64,000 nt of DNA from contig NW_008705566.1 in assembly GCF_000186865.1 (NCBI RefSeq), positions 3,200 through 67,199 on the forward strand, written 5' to 3'. The position numbers and the translations under genes are program-made. Positions 1 to 9,127 of the stretch are shown in pieces. The number at the start of each line of letters is the position of its first letter. The first letter of the stretch is position 1. The notes beneath the pieces were generated by a model, which was not told where the DNA came from, made no database searches, and was given only the letters and a program-made list of their open reading frames with translations. This DNA comes from Aureococcus anophagefferens. Taxonomy: Eukaryota; Sar; Pelagophyceae; Pelagomonadales; Pelagomonadaceae.

Positions 1-33
1 CCGGCGCCGCCGCGCGCGGGCGGCGCGCCGCCG

Positions 34-1674
34 ATGGCCTACGGCTACCCGGCGCCGCCCCAGGAGCGGCCGCCGCCGCCGCCGCCGCCGGCCGTGCCGC
101 CGGAGCGCCTGCGCTACGCCTGCGAGCGGCCCGTGCTCGCGGGCCCGAGCTCGCGCTACAAGGGCCGCGGCGGCCTCGGCCACGCGCTCGAGGCCGAGAC
201 GGCCGCGCTGTCCGCGCTGGGCGCCCAGGACGCGGTGCACGTGCTCGGCCTCCTCGCGCGCAAGGGCACGCCGTCCATGAAGCAGCGCGTCGCGCTCGAC
301 CTCGCGCGGTTCTACCGCAAGGCGCTCGAGCGCGAGGCCGCGGCGACGCGGGGCGCGGCCCGCGGCGGCGCTTCCGGCGACGCCGCGGCGCCCGAGAGCG
401 ACGCGCAGACCGACGAGGCCTGGCCGGGCGCCGCGCCGCGGTCGCGGAGGACGCCCGCGGAGATCCTGGCGAACGTCTTCGCGCGGCCTTTGGCGCGGCA
501 CAGCGCGACGCTCTTCAGCCACGCCGTGCGGGGCCTGCTGCTGCGCAAGGGCGGGCCGTCCTCCGGCGAGCTCCAGCTGCCCCTCGAGCTCTGCCACCCC
601 TTCGGCGGCGGGCCCGACGGCCCCGCGGCGCTCTCGGCGTGGTGCGCGTACCTCGCGAACGCCGTGCGGCCGGGGACGCCGACGCGCGTCGCCTGGCACA
701 GCCAGACCTGGGTCGACCCCTACCGGCAGCGCGGCGTCGTCACGGAGCTCTTCGACGCGGCGACGGGGCGTCCCGGCCCGTCGCCGCACTTGCGGGAGGC
801 GCTCCACGCGCTCAAGGCCTGCGGCGTGAGCTTCGACGACGTCATCTTCGCCGCCGAGTCCGAGGCCTGCGTCGCCGCGGAGCAGGGAAATGGCCGCGCG
901 GCGCCGGGCGCGCCCGACGGCGGGTCGGGCGGCCCGGCGCCGCGGTCGAAGGCGCTGCCCGGCCAGCCCTGGTCCAAGCTCGGCCACATGAGCCGCCTCC
1001 TCTCCGTGCTCCGCGACTCCCGGGTCCGGGAGGAGGTCGCGGCGCCGCCCTGGCACCCCGGCTACGGCGCGCCGCCGCCGCCGCACCACTCGCGCCCGCC
1101 CTGCGACTTCGCGCCGCACTACGGCCAGCTCGCGCCGTTCCCGCTCGCGCACCCGCACGACCCGCGCCTCGGCCCGATGCACGATCCCCGGCTGATGCAC
1201 GACCCGCGGCTCATGCACGACCCGCGCTTCGGGCCGCCGCCCCACGACCCCTTCCGCGGCGCCGCGGACGTGCTCCAGTTCCCGTCGTTCTTCCGCGAGC
1301 GGCTCAACGTCAACGCGTCCGCGCTCCGGCGCGTCGTCGGCGCCGGGTCCCTCGCCAAGCTCTTCCACGAGAACATCGGCCTCTGGCGCCACGAGTGCGC
1401 CGTCGTCGAGCACGCGCGCGCGCGCGTCGACGCGGGCCTCGCCGCGGACGGCCGCGCGGGCGGCGACCGGCCGCTGCTCCTCTCGCTCGCGCAGGACGCG
1501 CGTCGCCCCGCGTCCGGGCGGGAGCGCGCCGCCGCGCATTTACGACCCCCGTCGCAGGCGCGCGACCCGCCCTTCGTCGTCGAGGACGGCCACGCGCGCG
1601 CGCTCCGCTACCTCTTCATCTGGCCGCGGACGGAGCAGTCTGTCTTCATCTTCATCCTCCGGCGCGGCCCGTGA
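34..1674 (+). CDS. Pro/Arg-rich protein of unknown function, possibly 5'-partial
   Basis: I do not recognise this protein. The frame is open to the left edge of the window, so the ATG used here may not be the true start. Residues 1-25 are a poly-proline run; residues 45-100 look helical (LGAQDAVHVLGLLARKG). Around 1150-1235 there are three to four near-identical HDPRL/HDPRF repeats. A 60-bp intron is likely at 1498-1557: it starts GCGCGTCGCC and ends GTCGCAG, like the frame-proven introns elsewhere in the window. Its length is a multiple of three, so frame alone cannot confirm it. Spliced, the protein has about 526 residues and ends in a hydrophobic segment (YLFIWP...VFIFIL). Confidence 0.6.
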   Translation: MAYGYPAPPQERPPPPPPPAVPPERLRYACERPVLAGPSSRYKGRGGLGHALEAETAALSALGAQDAVHVLGLLARKGTPSMKQRVALDLARFYRKALEREAAATRGAARGGASGDAAAPESDAQTDEAWPGAAPRSRRTPAEILANVFARPLARHSATLFSHAVRGLLLRKGGPSSGELQLPLELCHPFGGGPDGPAALSAWCAYLANAVRPGTPTRVAWHSQTWVDPYRQRGVVTELFDAATGRPGPSPHLREALHALKACGVSFDDVIFAAESEACVAAEQGNGRAAPGAPDGGSGGPAPRSKALPGQPWSKLGHMSRLLSVLRDSRVREEVAAPPWHPGYGAPPPPHHSRPPCDFAPHYGQLAPFPLAHPHDPRLGPMHDPRLMHDPRLMHDPRFGPPPHDPFRGAADVLQFPSFFRERLNVNASALRRVVGAGSLAKLFHENIGLWRHECAVVEHARARVDAGLAADGRAGGDRPLLLSLAQDARRPASGRERAAAHLRPPSQARDPPFVVEDGHARALRYLFIWPRTEQSVFIFILRRGP

Positions 1675-1905
1675 GCGCGCCGACGACGTGGACGCGGCGG
1701 TCGCTTTCGTACCCCAAACAACTGTTGTCCCTTTTTTTGACCGGCCGCTCGCGTAACCATGTTGTTTTTGAGCGGCGAGCTTTCCGATCATTGAAATTCA
1801 TGTTGACGGCAATTTAGCTGCGCTGGCTCAGCTCGAGGAAGCCGCCGCGCTCGAGCTTGTGACGCCGCTCTGCGTCGCTGCCGTCCCGCTCGTCGCAAGG
1901 GAACC

Positions 1906-2340
1906 ATGGTCGCATTGGAGATCCCGTCGGACTACAAATACGTGCTCGTCATCTTCGCGTGCACCTTCTTCATGAACGCATTCCTCGTCGTGCGCGTCGC
2001 CAAGGCGCGCAAGCTCTACGACGTGCAGTACCCGAACCTCTACGCGCCCGCGGGCCACAAGTATGCCATGGAGTTCAACTCCGTGCAGCGCGCGCACCAG
2101 AATACGCTCGAATCCATGTCCACGGTGATCACGCAGATGCTGGTCGTCGGGCTCTTCTACCCGGTCTTCGCCGCGGCGTGCGGCGGCCTGTGGACGCTCG
2201 GCCGGATCGTCTACGGCATCGGCTACGCGTTCGGCCCGGACAAGCGCGTCTACGGCGGCCTCATCAGCCACCTCGGCGACCTGCCGCTGCAGATCGCGCT
2301 CATCCGCGTCGCCTACGACGCCTACACGACGTGGCAGTGA
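1906..2340 (+). CDS. MGST3: Microsomal glutathione S-transferase 3-like MAPEG protein
   Basis: A 144-residue integral membrane enzyme of the MAPEG family, MGST3 branch. Family members conjugate glutathione to lipophilic electrophiles or reduce lipid hydroperoxides in ER or outer mitochondrial membranes. The diagnostic motif FNSVQRAHQNTLE is at residues 57-69, preceded by a first membrane helix (about 11-30) and the family's conserved KARKLYDVQYPNLYA stretch. Further hydrophobic segments lie at about 74-95 and 120-140, giving the usual four-helix layout, and the length matches the family. The start ATG follows a short GC-rich leader with no competing upstream ATG in frame. The gene is tandem with the upstream gene and convergent with the kinesin downstream (93 bp between stops). 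Confidence 0.9.
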   Translation: MVALEIPSDYKYVLVIFACTFFMNAFLVVRVAKARKLYDVQYPNLYAPAGHKYAMEFNSVQRAHQNTLESMSTVITQMLVVGLFYPVFAAACGGLWTLGRIVYGIGYAFGPDKRVYGGLISHLGDLPLQIALIRVAYDAYTTWQ

Positions 2341-2433
2341 GCCCCCCCCCCGGCGGCGCGCGCTCGTAACTCAGACGCCGTGTCTCGTCGATCCGCCACG
2401 CCCCCCAAAATTCGGACACGCGTCTCTAGTCGG

Positions 2434-5061
2434 CTACGGCCGCGCGTTGCCGTAGACGGCGTAGGACGCGTTGCTCGCGGCGAGGGGCGAGGCGAGGTGC
2501 TTGCCGCTCTGGTTGCGGCGCATGCCCGGCTTGCCGGAGACGAAGGCCGAGAGGGAGAGGGGCGTCGTCGCCGGGGGCGCTGGCGAGAGCGCGGCGGCGG
2601 GCGCGCCGCGGCCCGCCTCGACGCAGGTCACCTGCTTGGAGCCGAGGTCGTGCCACTGCTTCTCGCCCGTGTCGTAGTGGACGCAGTGCATGTTCCGCCG
2701 CGCGTCGTAGGCGCATACGGTGCCCGCGTAGGACCGGTTGAAGCGGAAGGAGTAGACCTCGACGCGCGCGCCGACGTCGCGGCCGTCGCCGCGGAGCTCC
2801 GGCGGCGCGACCGCCGCGGGCGGGGCCGCCGGCTCCGGGGCGGGGATGGGCGGCGCGCGGCGCCGCGGCGGCGCGACGGCGGGCGACTTGGGCGGCCGCG
2901 CGACGCCGCGGCGGCTCCGCGCGCGCGGCGCGCGCCGCGGCGCGGCCGGCGCGTCGCCGCCGTCGCCGTCGCCGTCGCCGAACCTGGCCGCGCGCGCGGA
3001 GAGCACCGCGGCGGCGCGCGGGTCCGCGGGCGCGTGGTCCCGGAGCGACACGAGGCTCGCGGGCGCCGCGCCGCCGCCGTCGTCGCTGCTCGGCCGGCTC
3101 GGGGCCGCGTCGTCGCCCCCCGACGCCGCGTCCATGCGCGCGAGGATCGCCTCGAGCTCGGCGCGCTCGTCGCGGAGCCGCAACAAGTCCGCGTGCTCCG
3201 CGTCCAATCGCGCCGTGACGTCGTCCTGCTCGCGCGCGAGGAGCTCGGCGACGGCGCCGCGGCCGCCGGCGGACCGCGTCGCGTCGACGCGTTGTTGCAA
3301 CGGGCCGTCGTCGTCGGGCGTCGACGCCCGCGACGCCTCGTCGCCCTCCGTCGGCGGCCGCGGCGACCCGTCGAGCGCCTCGACGCGCGCCTGGAGGTCG
3401 AGGATCGCCGCGTAGCCCGCGTCGCCGCTCCGCGCGGTCGACGGCCGGCCGCCGCCGGCGTCGTAGAGGAGCTGGCCCAGGGAGTGGTCCGACGTGAGCC
3501 GCTCGCCGCCGTCGGCCGGCGAGGACCGCGCGGACGACGGCCGCGGCGGCCGCTTCGCGCCGGAGCCCGGCGTCGACCGACTCGACTGCGGCCGCCGCGA
3601 CGACGGCTTCGGCCGCTTCTTCTTCTTGCCGTCGGGCGTGTGCGCCAGGCGCCGGAGCAGCTCGTTCTCCGCTTTGAGCGCCGCGACCTCGCGCCGCAGC
3701 GACTCCGCGTCGTCACCGGGCGCCGCACCGGCCGCGGCCTCGACGCTCGCGGCGTAGTCGGGGCCCGCGGCGGCGAGCGCGGCCGCGAGGGCGCTTTGGA
3801 GCCGCGCGATCTCCGCCTTGGCCGCGGCGAGCGCGTCGAGGAGCGCCGCCTCGTTTTCGCCGCCGCCGGCGCCGGCCTCCGTGTTGGCGACGACGCGCGC
3901 GAGCACGCGGCGCGCGCGGTCCGCGAACTTCAGCGTCGACACGGTCTCCTCCGCGTGCGCGGCCTCGGGCGCGACGCAGGCGACGACGGCCGTGCGCGTG
4001 TTGCCGCCCAGGGCGTCCTGGAGGAGGCGCGTGAGCAGCGAGTCGCGGTAGGGCACGTGGGGCCGCCGCCGGGGGCCCTCGGCGAGCGCGGCGATGACGT
4101 TGCCGAGCGCGGAGAGCGACTGGTTGATGTTCACGTGCTCGTGGAACGCGCGCGACTTGGCCGCGGCGGCGGCGCGCGGGTCCTTCGCGGGGCCCTTGCC
4201 GTCGTCGAGGGCCGCGGCCTTCTCGGAGCCGGCGAGGTCCACGAGGTAGAGCTTCGCGCGCGTCGCGACGCCCCTCGGGTCCGTCGACTCGACGCTGACC
4301 TGGAGCACCGCGTGGGACCGGCTGCTCGCGTCGTTGCTCCTCGTGCCGCGCACGCTGCGCCGGAGCAGACCCTGGTCCACGAGGCGCACGGCCTCGTCGG
4401 CGCCGGAGACGCGGAACGCGCTGAGGCCGCTCACGTAGAGCTCCGGCGCGCGGCCCCGCCGCCTCTTGCCGAGCCGCGGCGCCTGGCGCACCTTCAGCGG
4501 CAGGTCCTCGGCGCTCAGCAGGTCCTCGAGCTTCTCGCCGTAGATCTGGAGGAAGGAGCAGTGGACGACGTAGCCGCCGGACGACGCCTCCTTCGCGTCC
4601 GCGCCGCCGTCGTCGTCGCCGCTCCCCGCGCCCGCGTCCGGGTGGAGCTCGTCGAGGCGGGCGAAGAGGGCGCGCAACGCCCGCGGCAGCACGCCCTCGG
4701 CGTCCGGCGCCGCGGCGCCGTCGGCGCCGCGCGGCGGGCCGAGCATCGTGTGCGTCTTGCCCGCGCCCGTCTGGCCGTAGGCCATGACGCAGGCGTTGAA
4801 GCCGTCGGCGACGGAGGCGACGACGTCGGCGACGCCGTCGTAGACCTCGTTTTGCGCGACGCCCGGGCCCAGGACGCTGTCGAAGGCGCCGCAGAACTGC
4901 TTGTCCTTGCTGCACTCGACCAGGAGCTCCTCGCCGCTGCCGTCGGCGCTCCGCCCGAGCACGCGCACGGCCGCCGCGCCGCCGTCGCCGAGGACCGGCC
5001 GGACGCGGATGAGCACGCGGATGCACTCCGACCCATCGGGCTTCCGCGGCGACGCTGCCAT
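2434..5061 (-). CDS. Kinesin with N-terminal motor and C-terminal Tudor-like domain
   Basis: An 875-residue microtubule motor. The P-loop GQTGAGKT is at residues 96-103, switch I SNDASSRSH at 242-250 and switch II DLAGSE at 275-280. The neck follows at about 380, with a short coiled coil at about 400-480. The middle is disordered and Ser/Pro/Arg-rich. Residues 763-813 form a compact beta-rich segment (VGARVEVYSFRFNRSYAGTV ... HYDTGEKQWHDL) resembling Tudor/PWWP-like folds; similar segments occur in the proteins at 32962-35493 and 63193-64000. I cannot assign the kinesin subfamily. The start is the ATG just before the motor; the next gene starts 124 bp away in the opposite direction. Confidence 0.9.
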   Translation of the reverse strand: MAASPRKPDGSECIRVLIRVRPVLGDGGAAAVRVLGRSADGSGEELLVECSKDKQFCGAFDSVLGPGVAQNEVYDGVADVVASVADGFNACVMAYGQTGAGKTHTMLGPPRGADGAAAPDAEGVLPRALRALFARLDELHPDAGAGSGDDDGGADAKEASSGGYVVHCSFLQIYGEKLEDLLSAEDLPLKVRQAPRLGKRRRGRAPELYVSGLSAFRVSGADEAVRLVDQGLLRRSVRGTRSNDASSRSHAVLQVSVESTDPRGVATRAKLYLVDLAGSEKAAALDDGKGPAKDPRAAAAAKSRAFHEHVNINQSLSALGNVIAALAEGPRRRPHVPYRDSLLTRLLQDALGGNTRTAVVACVAPEAAHAEETVSTLKFADRARRVLARVVANTEAGAGGGENEAALLDALAAAKAEIARLQSALAAALAAAGPDYAASVEAAAGAAPGDDAESLRREVAALKAENELLRRLAHTPDGKKKKRPKPSSRRPQSSRSTPGSGAKRPPRPSSARSSPADGGERLTSDHSLGQLLYDAGGGRPSTARSGDAGYAAILDLQARVEALDGSPRPPTEGDEASRASTPDDDGPLQQRVDATRSAGGRGAVAELLAREQDDVTARLDAEHADLLRLRDERAELEAILARMDAASGGDDAAPSRPSSDDGGGAAPASLVSLRDHAPADPRAAAVLSARAARFGDGDGDGGDAPAAPRRAPRARSRRGVARPPKSPAVAPPRRRAPPIPAPEPAAPPAAVAPPELRGDGRDVGARVEVYSFRFNRSYAGTVCAYDARRNMHCVHYDTGEKQWHDLGSKQVTCVEAGRGAPAAALSPAPPATTPLSLSAFVSGKPGMRRNQSGKHLASPLAASNASYAVYGNARP

Positions 5062-5185
5062 GGCTAGCGCTAGGTCCGGACCGCCGCCATCGGGCTGCCG
5101 CTCTCAACCGTCTCGGGGGTGATCCTGCCGTCACGAAGCTGCCGGTGCTCGACAATTCAAGAGTGAGGCTGCCCCGCGCGAGACG
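5062..5185. promoter_or_regulatory. Shared divergent promoter region
   Basis: The 124 bp between the divergent start codons of the Tudor-like kinesin and the four-helix membrane protein must hold both promoters and both 5' leaders. I see no TATA box. A bidirectional promoter is inferred from spacing only. Confidence 0.4.
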
Positions 5186-6397
5186 ATGGCGTCGCGGCGC
5201 GACGACACGTCGTCGGAGGAGGACGGCATCGAGCTGGGCCGGCGCGGCGAGGCGCGGAACCCCGTCGGCCGCGGCGACTCGCGGGCCGCGCGGCGGAGCC
5301 GCGAGAGCGCGCGGCGCGAGGGCGAGGCCGGCGAGGCGAAGCGCGGCGGCCGCCGCGGCGGCGGCTCGTCGTCGGAGACCGACGACGAGGAGGCGCCGGC
5401 GCCCTCGTCGGCGCCCCTGAGCCCGCGGAGCCGCGCGCGCGCGCGCGTCGAGAAGCGGCGCGCGGAGCGCGAGGCCCGGGACCGCGGCGGCGGCGCCCGG
5501 CGCGGCGGCGACCGCGGCGTCGAGATGCGGCGGCGGCCCGGCGACGAGGTCAAGGACGAGGGGTCCGGCGAGAACGGCGACGAGGCGGCGCCGGGGCCGC
5601 GGCGCGGCGACGGCGACGGGGGCGCGGATGCGTTCGTCGACGACGCGCTCGGCCGCGCCGCCGGGCCCGACGGCCGGCGGCTCTACCGGCCCGCCGCGGT
5701 GCTCCGCTGGGCCGACGCGGCGTCCGTCGCCGCGACGCTGGCCCTGGGCTGGTGCTTCCTCGCCTTCCAGGTGCTCTGCCTCTACGACGGCCAGTGCGTC
5801 CCGTCGACCGGCGACCCGGCGATCCTCGAGGACTCGTACGTCGCGCGGGGCCTCCTCGCCGTCCTGCTAATTTGCGGCTTCATCGTCGTGCCCTACGTCA
5901 TCGCGGCCACGGACAGCGCTAGACGCATGCGCATCCTGCGGCTCGCGGGCGAGGACGCCATCAAGCGGAACCGCGCGATCTTCTGGTATCCGGACCGGCG
6001 CTGCGTCGCGGCCGCGACCGCGCTGGCCGTCGGCTTCGGCCTCTGCCTCGCCGCCACGGCCATCGAGCGCAGCGCCTACCGCCTGGCCAAGGCGAACTTC
6101 GGCAAGAACGCGAAGCGCACCTGGGACGACTGCGAGGACGAGGCCGCGCCGGACGGCACGTGGCGCGAGCGCGACGACTGCCCCTGGACCAACGACGTCA
6201 AGGTCTACTACGACGACGCCGGCGCGCTCGCGGACGCGCGCACGGACAACATCCAGCACGTCGTCATCTTCGCGGCCGTGGAGAGCGTGTTGCTCTTCCT
6301 CTGCGCCGTCTTCCTCGTGCTGTCGTGGAACTCGACGACGGGCTTCTCGGGCTTCGGCACGGGCCTCCGGCTCAAGCCGAGGCTCATCGAGAGGTAG
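5186..6397 (+). CDS. Four-helix membrane protein with long charged N-terminus
   Basis: 403 residues, family not recognised. Residues 1-150 are disordered and rich in Arg, Gly, Glu and Asp with acidic Ser patches (SSSETDDEE), so probably cytosolic. Four hydrophobic segments follow at about 178-199, 221-241, 272-292 and 358-380. Between helices 3 and 4 is a loop of about 65 residues rich in Asp, Trp and Cys (TWDDCEDEAAPDGTW, DDCPWTNDVKVYYDD), which could be disulphide-bonded in a lumen or outside the cell. It ends with a short basic tail. Its stop codon is 33 bp from that of the convergent TPR gene. Confidence 0.75.
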   Translation: MASRRDDTSSEEDGIELGRRGEARNPVGRGDSRAARRSRESARREGEAGEAKRGGRRGGGSSSETDDEEAPAPSSAPLSPRSRARARVEKRRAEREARDRGGGARRGGDRGVEMRRRPGDEVKDEGSGENGDEAAPGPRRGDGDGGADAFVDDALGRAAGPDGRRLYRPAAVLRWADAASVAATLALGWCFLAFQVLCLYDGQCVPSTGDPAILEDSYVARGLLAVLLICGFIVVPYVIAATDSARRMRILRLAGEDAIKRNRAIFWYPDRRCVAAATALAVGFGLCLAATAIERSAYRLAKANFGKNAKRTWDDCEDEAAPDGTWRERDDCPWTNDVKVYYDDAGALADARTDNIQHVVIFAAVESVLLFLCAVFLVLSWNSTTGFSGFGTGLRLKPRLIER

Positions 6398-6430
6398 CGC
6401 GGGTCTCGACTAAACACGCCTCGGCCCGCG

Positions 6431-7174
6431 TTAGAAGTCCTGCCGCGCGTTGAGCAGGATCTCCACGGTCCGCTCGCTGTCCGGCAGGACGAAGGGCTTG
6501 CGGCTCAGGGCGCGGTAGGCGTCGTAGTGCTCGTGGGCGAAGCCCTTCTTCGTCTCGCCGCGGCCCGCGCGCTGCACGGCGAGGCGCCGGTACGCCTCCG
6601 CGTCGCCGCGGTCGTAGGCGCCGTGGCGGCCCGGGCCGCGCGAGACCGCGTACTGGTTCTGGACGACGGCCTCGCGCGAGTTGCCGATGGCGTCGTAGAT
6701 CTGGGCGAGGTTCCGCCGCGCGCCGACGTCGTTGGGGTCGATCCGCACGGCCGCCTTGGCGTGCTGGAACGCCTCGTCGTAGCGGCCGCGCGCGGCGTAG
6801 ACCGCGGCGATGTTCTTGTTCCCGAGGAAGTTCTCGGAGTCCAGCTGCAGGATCATCTTGAACTCGTTGACGGCGCGCTGCCAGTAGTGGCGGCCGAGCT
6901 TGAAGATGGCGAGCGCGAGGTCGTTGCGCGCCTTGAGGTCCTGCGGGTTCGACAGGACCGCGAACTTTAGGCGCCGCAGCGCCTCGTCGACCTGGCCGCT
7001 CTCCTGGAGCAGGGGCGCCAAGAGGTGGTGGTTCTTCGCCTGGAGGTGGTTCGCCTCGACCTTGCGCTCGAGGTAGGCCCGCGCCTCGGACCGGATCATG
7101 GCCGTGTGCCGCTCCTGGATGATCTTGTCCTGGGCCTCCTTGAGCTCGCGCAGGCGCGTCTCGGGATCGGACAT
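6431..7174 (-). CDS. Tetratricopeptide repeat protein
   Basis: A 247-residue TPR protein. Residues 1-60 form a charged helix (ETRLRELKEAQDKIIQERH). At least four TPR-type helix pairs follow at about 46-185, seen in the repeating pattern of small residues and the consensus fragments SGQVDEALRRLKFAVLSNP, LGNKNIAAVYAARGRYDEAF and ARRNLAQIYDAIGNSREAV. The C-terminus (RKPFVLPDSERTVEILLNARQDF) looks conserved but I cannot tie it to a named family. There is no signal peptide or membrane helix, so a cytosolic adaptor is likely. A ciliary or mitochondrial role is possible but unsupported. Confidence 0.8.
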   Translation of the reverse strand: MSDPETRLRELKEAQDKIIQERHTAMIRSEARAYLERKVEANHLQAKNHHLLAPLLQESGQVDEALRRLKFAVLSNPQDLKARNDLALAIFKLGRHYWQRAVNEFKMILQLDSENFLGNKNIAAVYAARGRYDEAFQHAKAAVRIDPNDVGARRNLAQIYDAIGNSREAVVQNQYAVSRGPGRHGAYDRGDAEAYRRLAVQRAGRGETKKGFAHEHYDAYRALSRKPFVLPDSERTVEILLNARQDF

Positions 7175-7369
7175 GGCGGCCCGGCCCCGGGGGCGCCTCT
7201 CTTAGATGGGAGCGGCCCAGGCCCGGCGAGTGGGTGTTAGCTCACTGGGCAGGGGCAGCGCCCATCGTGCAGCCGGGCTGCACCGTCTAAGATGCGTGCA
7301 GCACCATCGGCCGCGCTCGCCACCGAGGCCGGGCTGTGGCAGCAGGAGCGCCGCGCCGCGCCAAACATC

Positions 7370-9121
7370 ATGGCGCCGAAGCGCGCGAGCCGTCGCGGGC
7401 GCAACGGCCGGCCGTCCTTCGCCGCGTACTGCTGCGTGCGCGCGGCCATCGTCGTCCTCGGGTCCACGTTCTCCGTCTTCCTCCTCATGATGTCCCACAT
7501 GCAGGGCCTGCACCACGAGAGCCCGTCCTTCGCCGTGGCGCACGCGGCGAGCGGCGCCGCCGGGCGCGGCGCCGTGCGCACCTCGGAGACGGACCGCGAG
7601 GCGCCCATGGCGCGCGAGGAGCCCGCGCCGCGGCTCCGCGGCGCGGCCGACGGCCTCGGCGCGGACGTCGCCGCGGGCCTCCGGGCCGCGCGCGAGTCGC
7701 CCGAGGGCTTCGTCATCCGCGAGCGGCGGCCCGAGCCCGCCGTTCCGCCGCCGCCGCCGCCGCCGCCGCCGGTGGCGCCGCGCGCCGCGGCGCCCGCGGC
7801 GCCCGACGCCGAGCTCTCGCTAGAGGAGATCGTGACGACGCTCACCAAATTCCTCGGCGAGGTCCACGACGCGTTCGCGGCGGCGCGGCAGACGTCGAAG
7901 GAGGCCATCTGGAACGCCTACGTCGCCGTCGCCGAGCGGACGCTCGTGCCCTTCGAGCGCAAATTCGCCGGGCGCACGATCCGCCCCGTCCGCGAGGACG
8001 GGTCCGTCTTCGTGTCCGTCGCCGCGTACCGCGACCACATGCTCGGCCACACGCTCAGCGAGCTCTTCGGCAACGCGGCGTCGCCGGAGCGCGTCGTCGC
8101 CGGCGTCGTCATGCAGAACTGCGTCGAAAAGTGCCGCACGGGCGTCGAGGTCGTCTCGAAGCCGGGCGAGCCCACGCGCACGAAGGTGTCGGACGCGCCG
8201 CCGGACCGCGACGGCGTCCTCGAGTTCTGCTCGTCGGATGCGGGGCGGCCCCACTGCGAGGCCGGGCGCGTGCGCGTGCTGCGGGTCAACGAGACGGAGA
8301 GTCTGGGGCCCGCGTTCGCGCGGTATCTCGCGTCGAAGCTCTGGCTCGGCGAGCACTACTACGTCCAGATCGACGCGCACATGTGGACCGTCGACGGCTG
8401 GGACGAGGATCTGCGCGTCGCTTTGCGGGCGGCGCCGTCGTACCCCAAGGTCGTCATGTCCGCGTACCCGCCGGGCCCGGACGACCGGGGGTCGTGGAAG
8501 CGGTCGCCGCGCGGCACGGGCAAGCTCTGCGGCGCCGAGTTCTCGAAATCGTCCGTCGAGGCCCACATCATCCGCCTGAGCGGCGGCGGCGGCGGCGGCG
8601 CCATCTCCGCGCCGGCGCCCCAGCCGCCGCGGTCCGTCTACGTGGGCGCGGGCTTCTTCGCGGCGCACGCGTCGTTCCTGGGAGAGCTGCCCTTCGACCC
8701 CTATTTACCGTTCGTGTTCATGGGCGAGGAGATCGCCCTGACGACGCGCTTCTTCACCAACGGCTGGGACGTCTACGCGCCGCGCGTCAGCCTCTTCGCG
8801 CACCAGTACCGCCCGGGCAAGCTGGGGCTCCCCAAGTTCTGGGAGTCGACGGACCGGACCTTCGGTTCCGGCGGGTCCAACACGAAATTGATGCTCATGA
8901 TCGTCGACCGCGTGAAGCACGTCGTGGGCTACCCGGACCCGCCGAAGAACGCCGGCGTGCTCGCGCACCTCCGGGACCCGGACGGGCCGAACTACGGCCT
9001 CGGCGGCGCGCGCCCGCTGTCCCGCTTCCTCGACATGGCGGGCCTGGACATGGTCAAGCAGACCGCGAGCACCCAGGGCTGGTGCAGCAAGGGGCAGCAG
9101 CCGCCGCCGGAGTTTCTTTAA
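7370..9121 (+). CDS. Type II membrane GlcNAc-transferase-like glycosyltransferase (PF11397 type)
   Basis: 583 residues from the chosen ATG; an in-frame ATG also lies at 7292. A single membrane anchor at about 18-41 (CCVRAAIVVLGSTFSVFLLMM), preceded by a basic patch, fits a Golgi type II enzyme. A Pro-rich stem follows. The catalytic region starts near residue 211 (VFVSVAAYRDHMLGHTLSEL) and continues with HYYVQIDAHMW near 330, YPKVVMSAYPPG, and FVFMGEEIALTTRFFTNGWD near 450. These match the family of UDP-GlcNAc:polypeptide GlcNAc-transferases that includes the Skp1-modifying enzyme. The QIDAHM segment is the equivalent of the metal-binding motif. The exact acceptor is unknown. The stop codon is 6 bp from the convergent neighbour's stop. 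Confidence 0.85.
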   Translation: MAPKRASRRGRNGRPSFAAYCCVRAAIVVLGSTFSVFLLMMSHMQGLHHESPSFAVAHAASGAAGRGAVRTSETDREAPMAREEPAPRLRGAADGLGADVAAGLRAARESPEGFVIRERRPEPAVPPPPPPPPPVAPRAAAPAAPDAELSLEEIVTTLTKFLGEVHDAFAAARQTSKEAIWNAYVAVAERTLVPFERKFAGRTIRPVREDGSVFVSVAAYRDHMLGHTLSELFGNAASPERVVAGVVMQNCVEKCRTGVEVVSKPGEPTRTKVSDAPPDRDGVLEFCSSDAGRPHCEAGRVRVLRVNETESLGPAFARYLASKLWLGEHYYVQIDAHMWTVDGWDEDLRVALRAAPSYPKVVMSAYPPGPDDRGSWKRSPRGTGKLCGAEFSKSSVEAHIIRLSGGGGGGAISAPAPQPPRSVYVGAGFFAAHASFLGELPFDPYLPFVFMGEEIALTTRFFTNGWDVYAPRVSLFAHQYRPGKLGLPKFWESTDRTFGSGGSNTKLMLMIVDRVKHVVGYPDPPKNAGVLAHLRDPDGPNYGLGGARPLSRFLDMAGLDMVKQTASTQGWCSKGQQPPPEFL

Positions 9122-9127
9122 GCTGGC

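Noticed and set aside
2380..5067. Long plus-strand open frame of about 895 codons opposite the kinesin
   Set aside because: It is the mirror of a clear kinesin motor with intact P-loop and switch motifs. In this GC-rich genome the antisense frames of real genes stay open because stop codons are rare; its Arg/Ala/Val-rich translation has no domain.
7184..7291. Possible tRNA or structured RNA near the hairpin GTGCAGCC-G-GGCTGCAC at 7267-7283
   Set aside because: No T-loop sequence, no acceptor-stem pairing and no D-loop pattern. Only a single short hairpin in a divergent promoter is visible.
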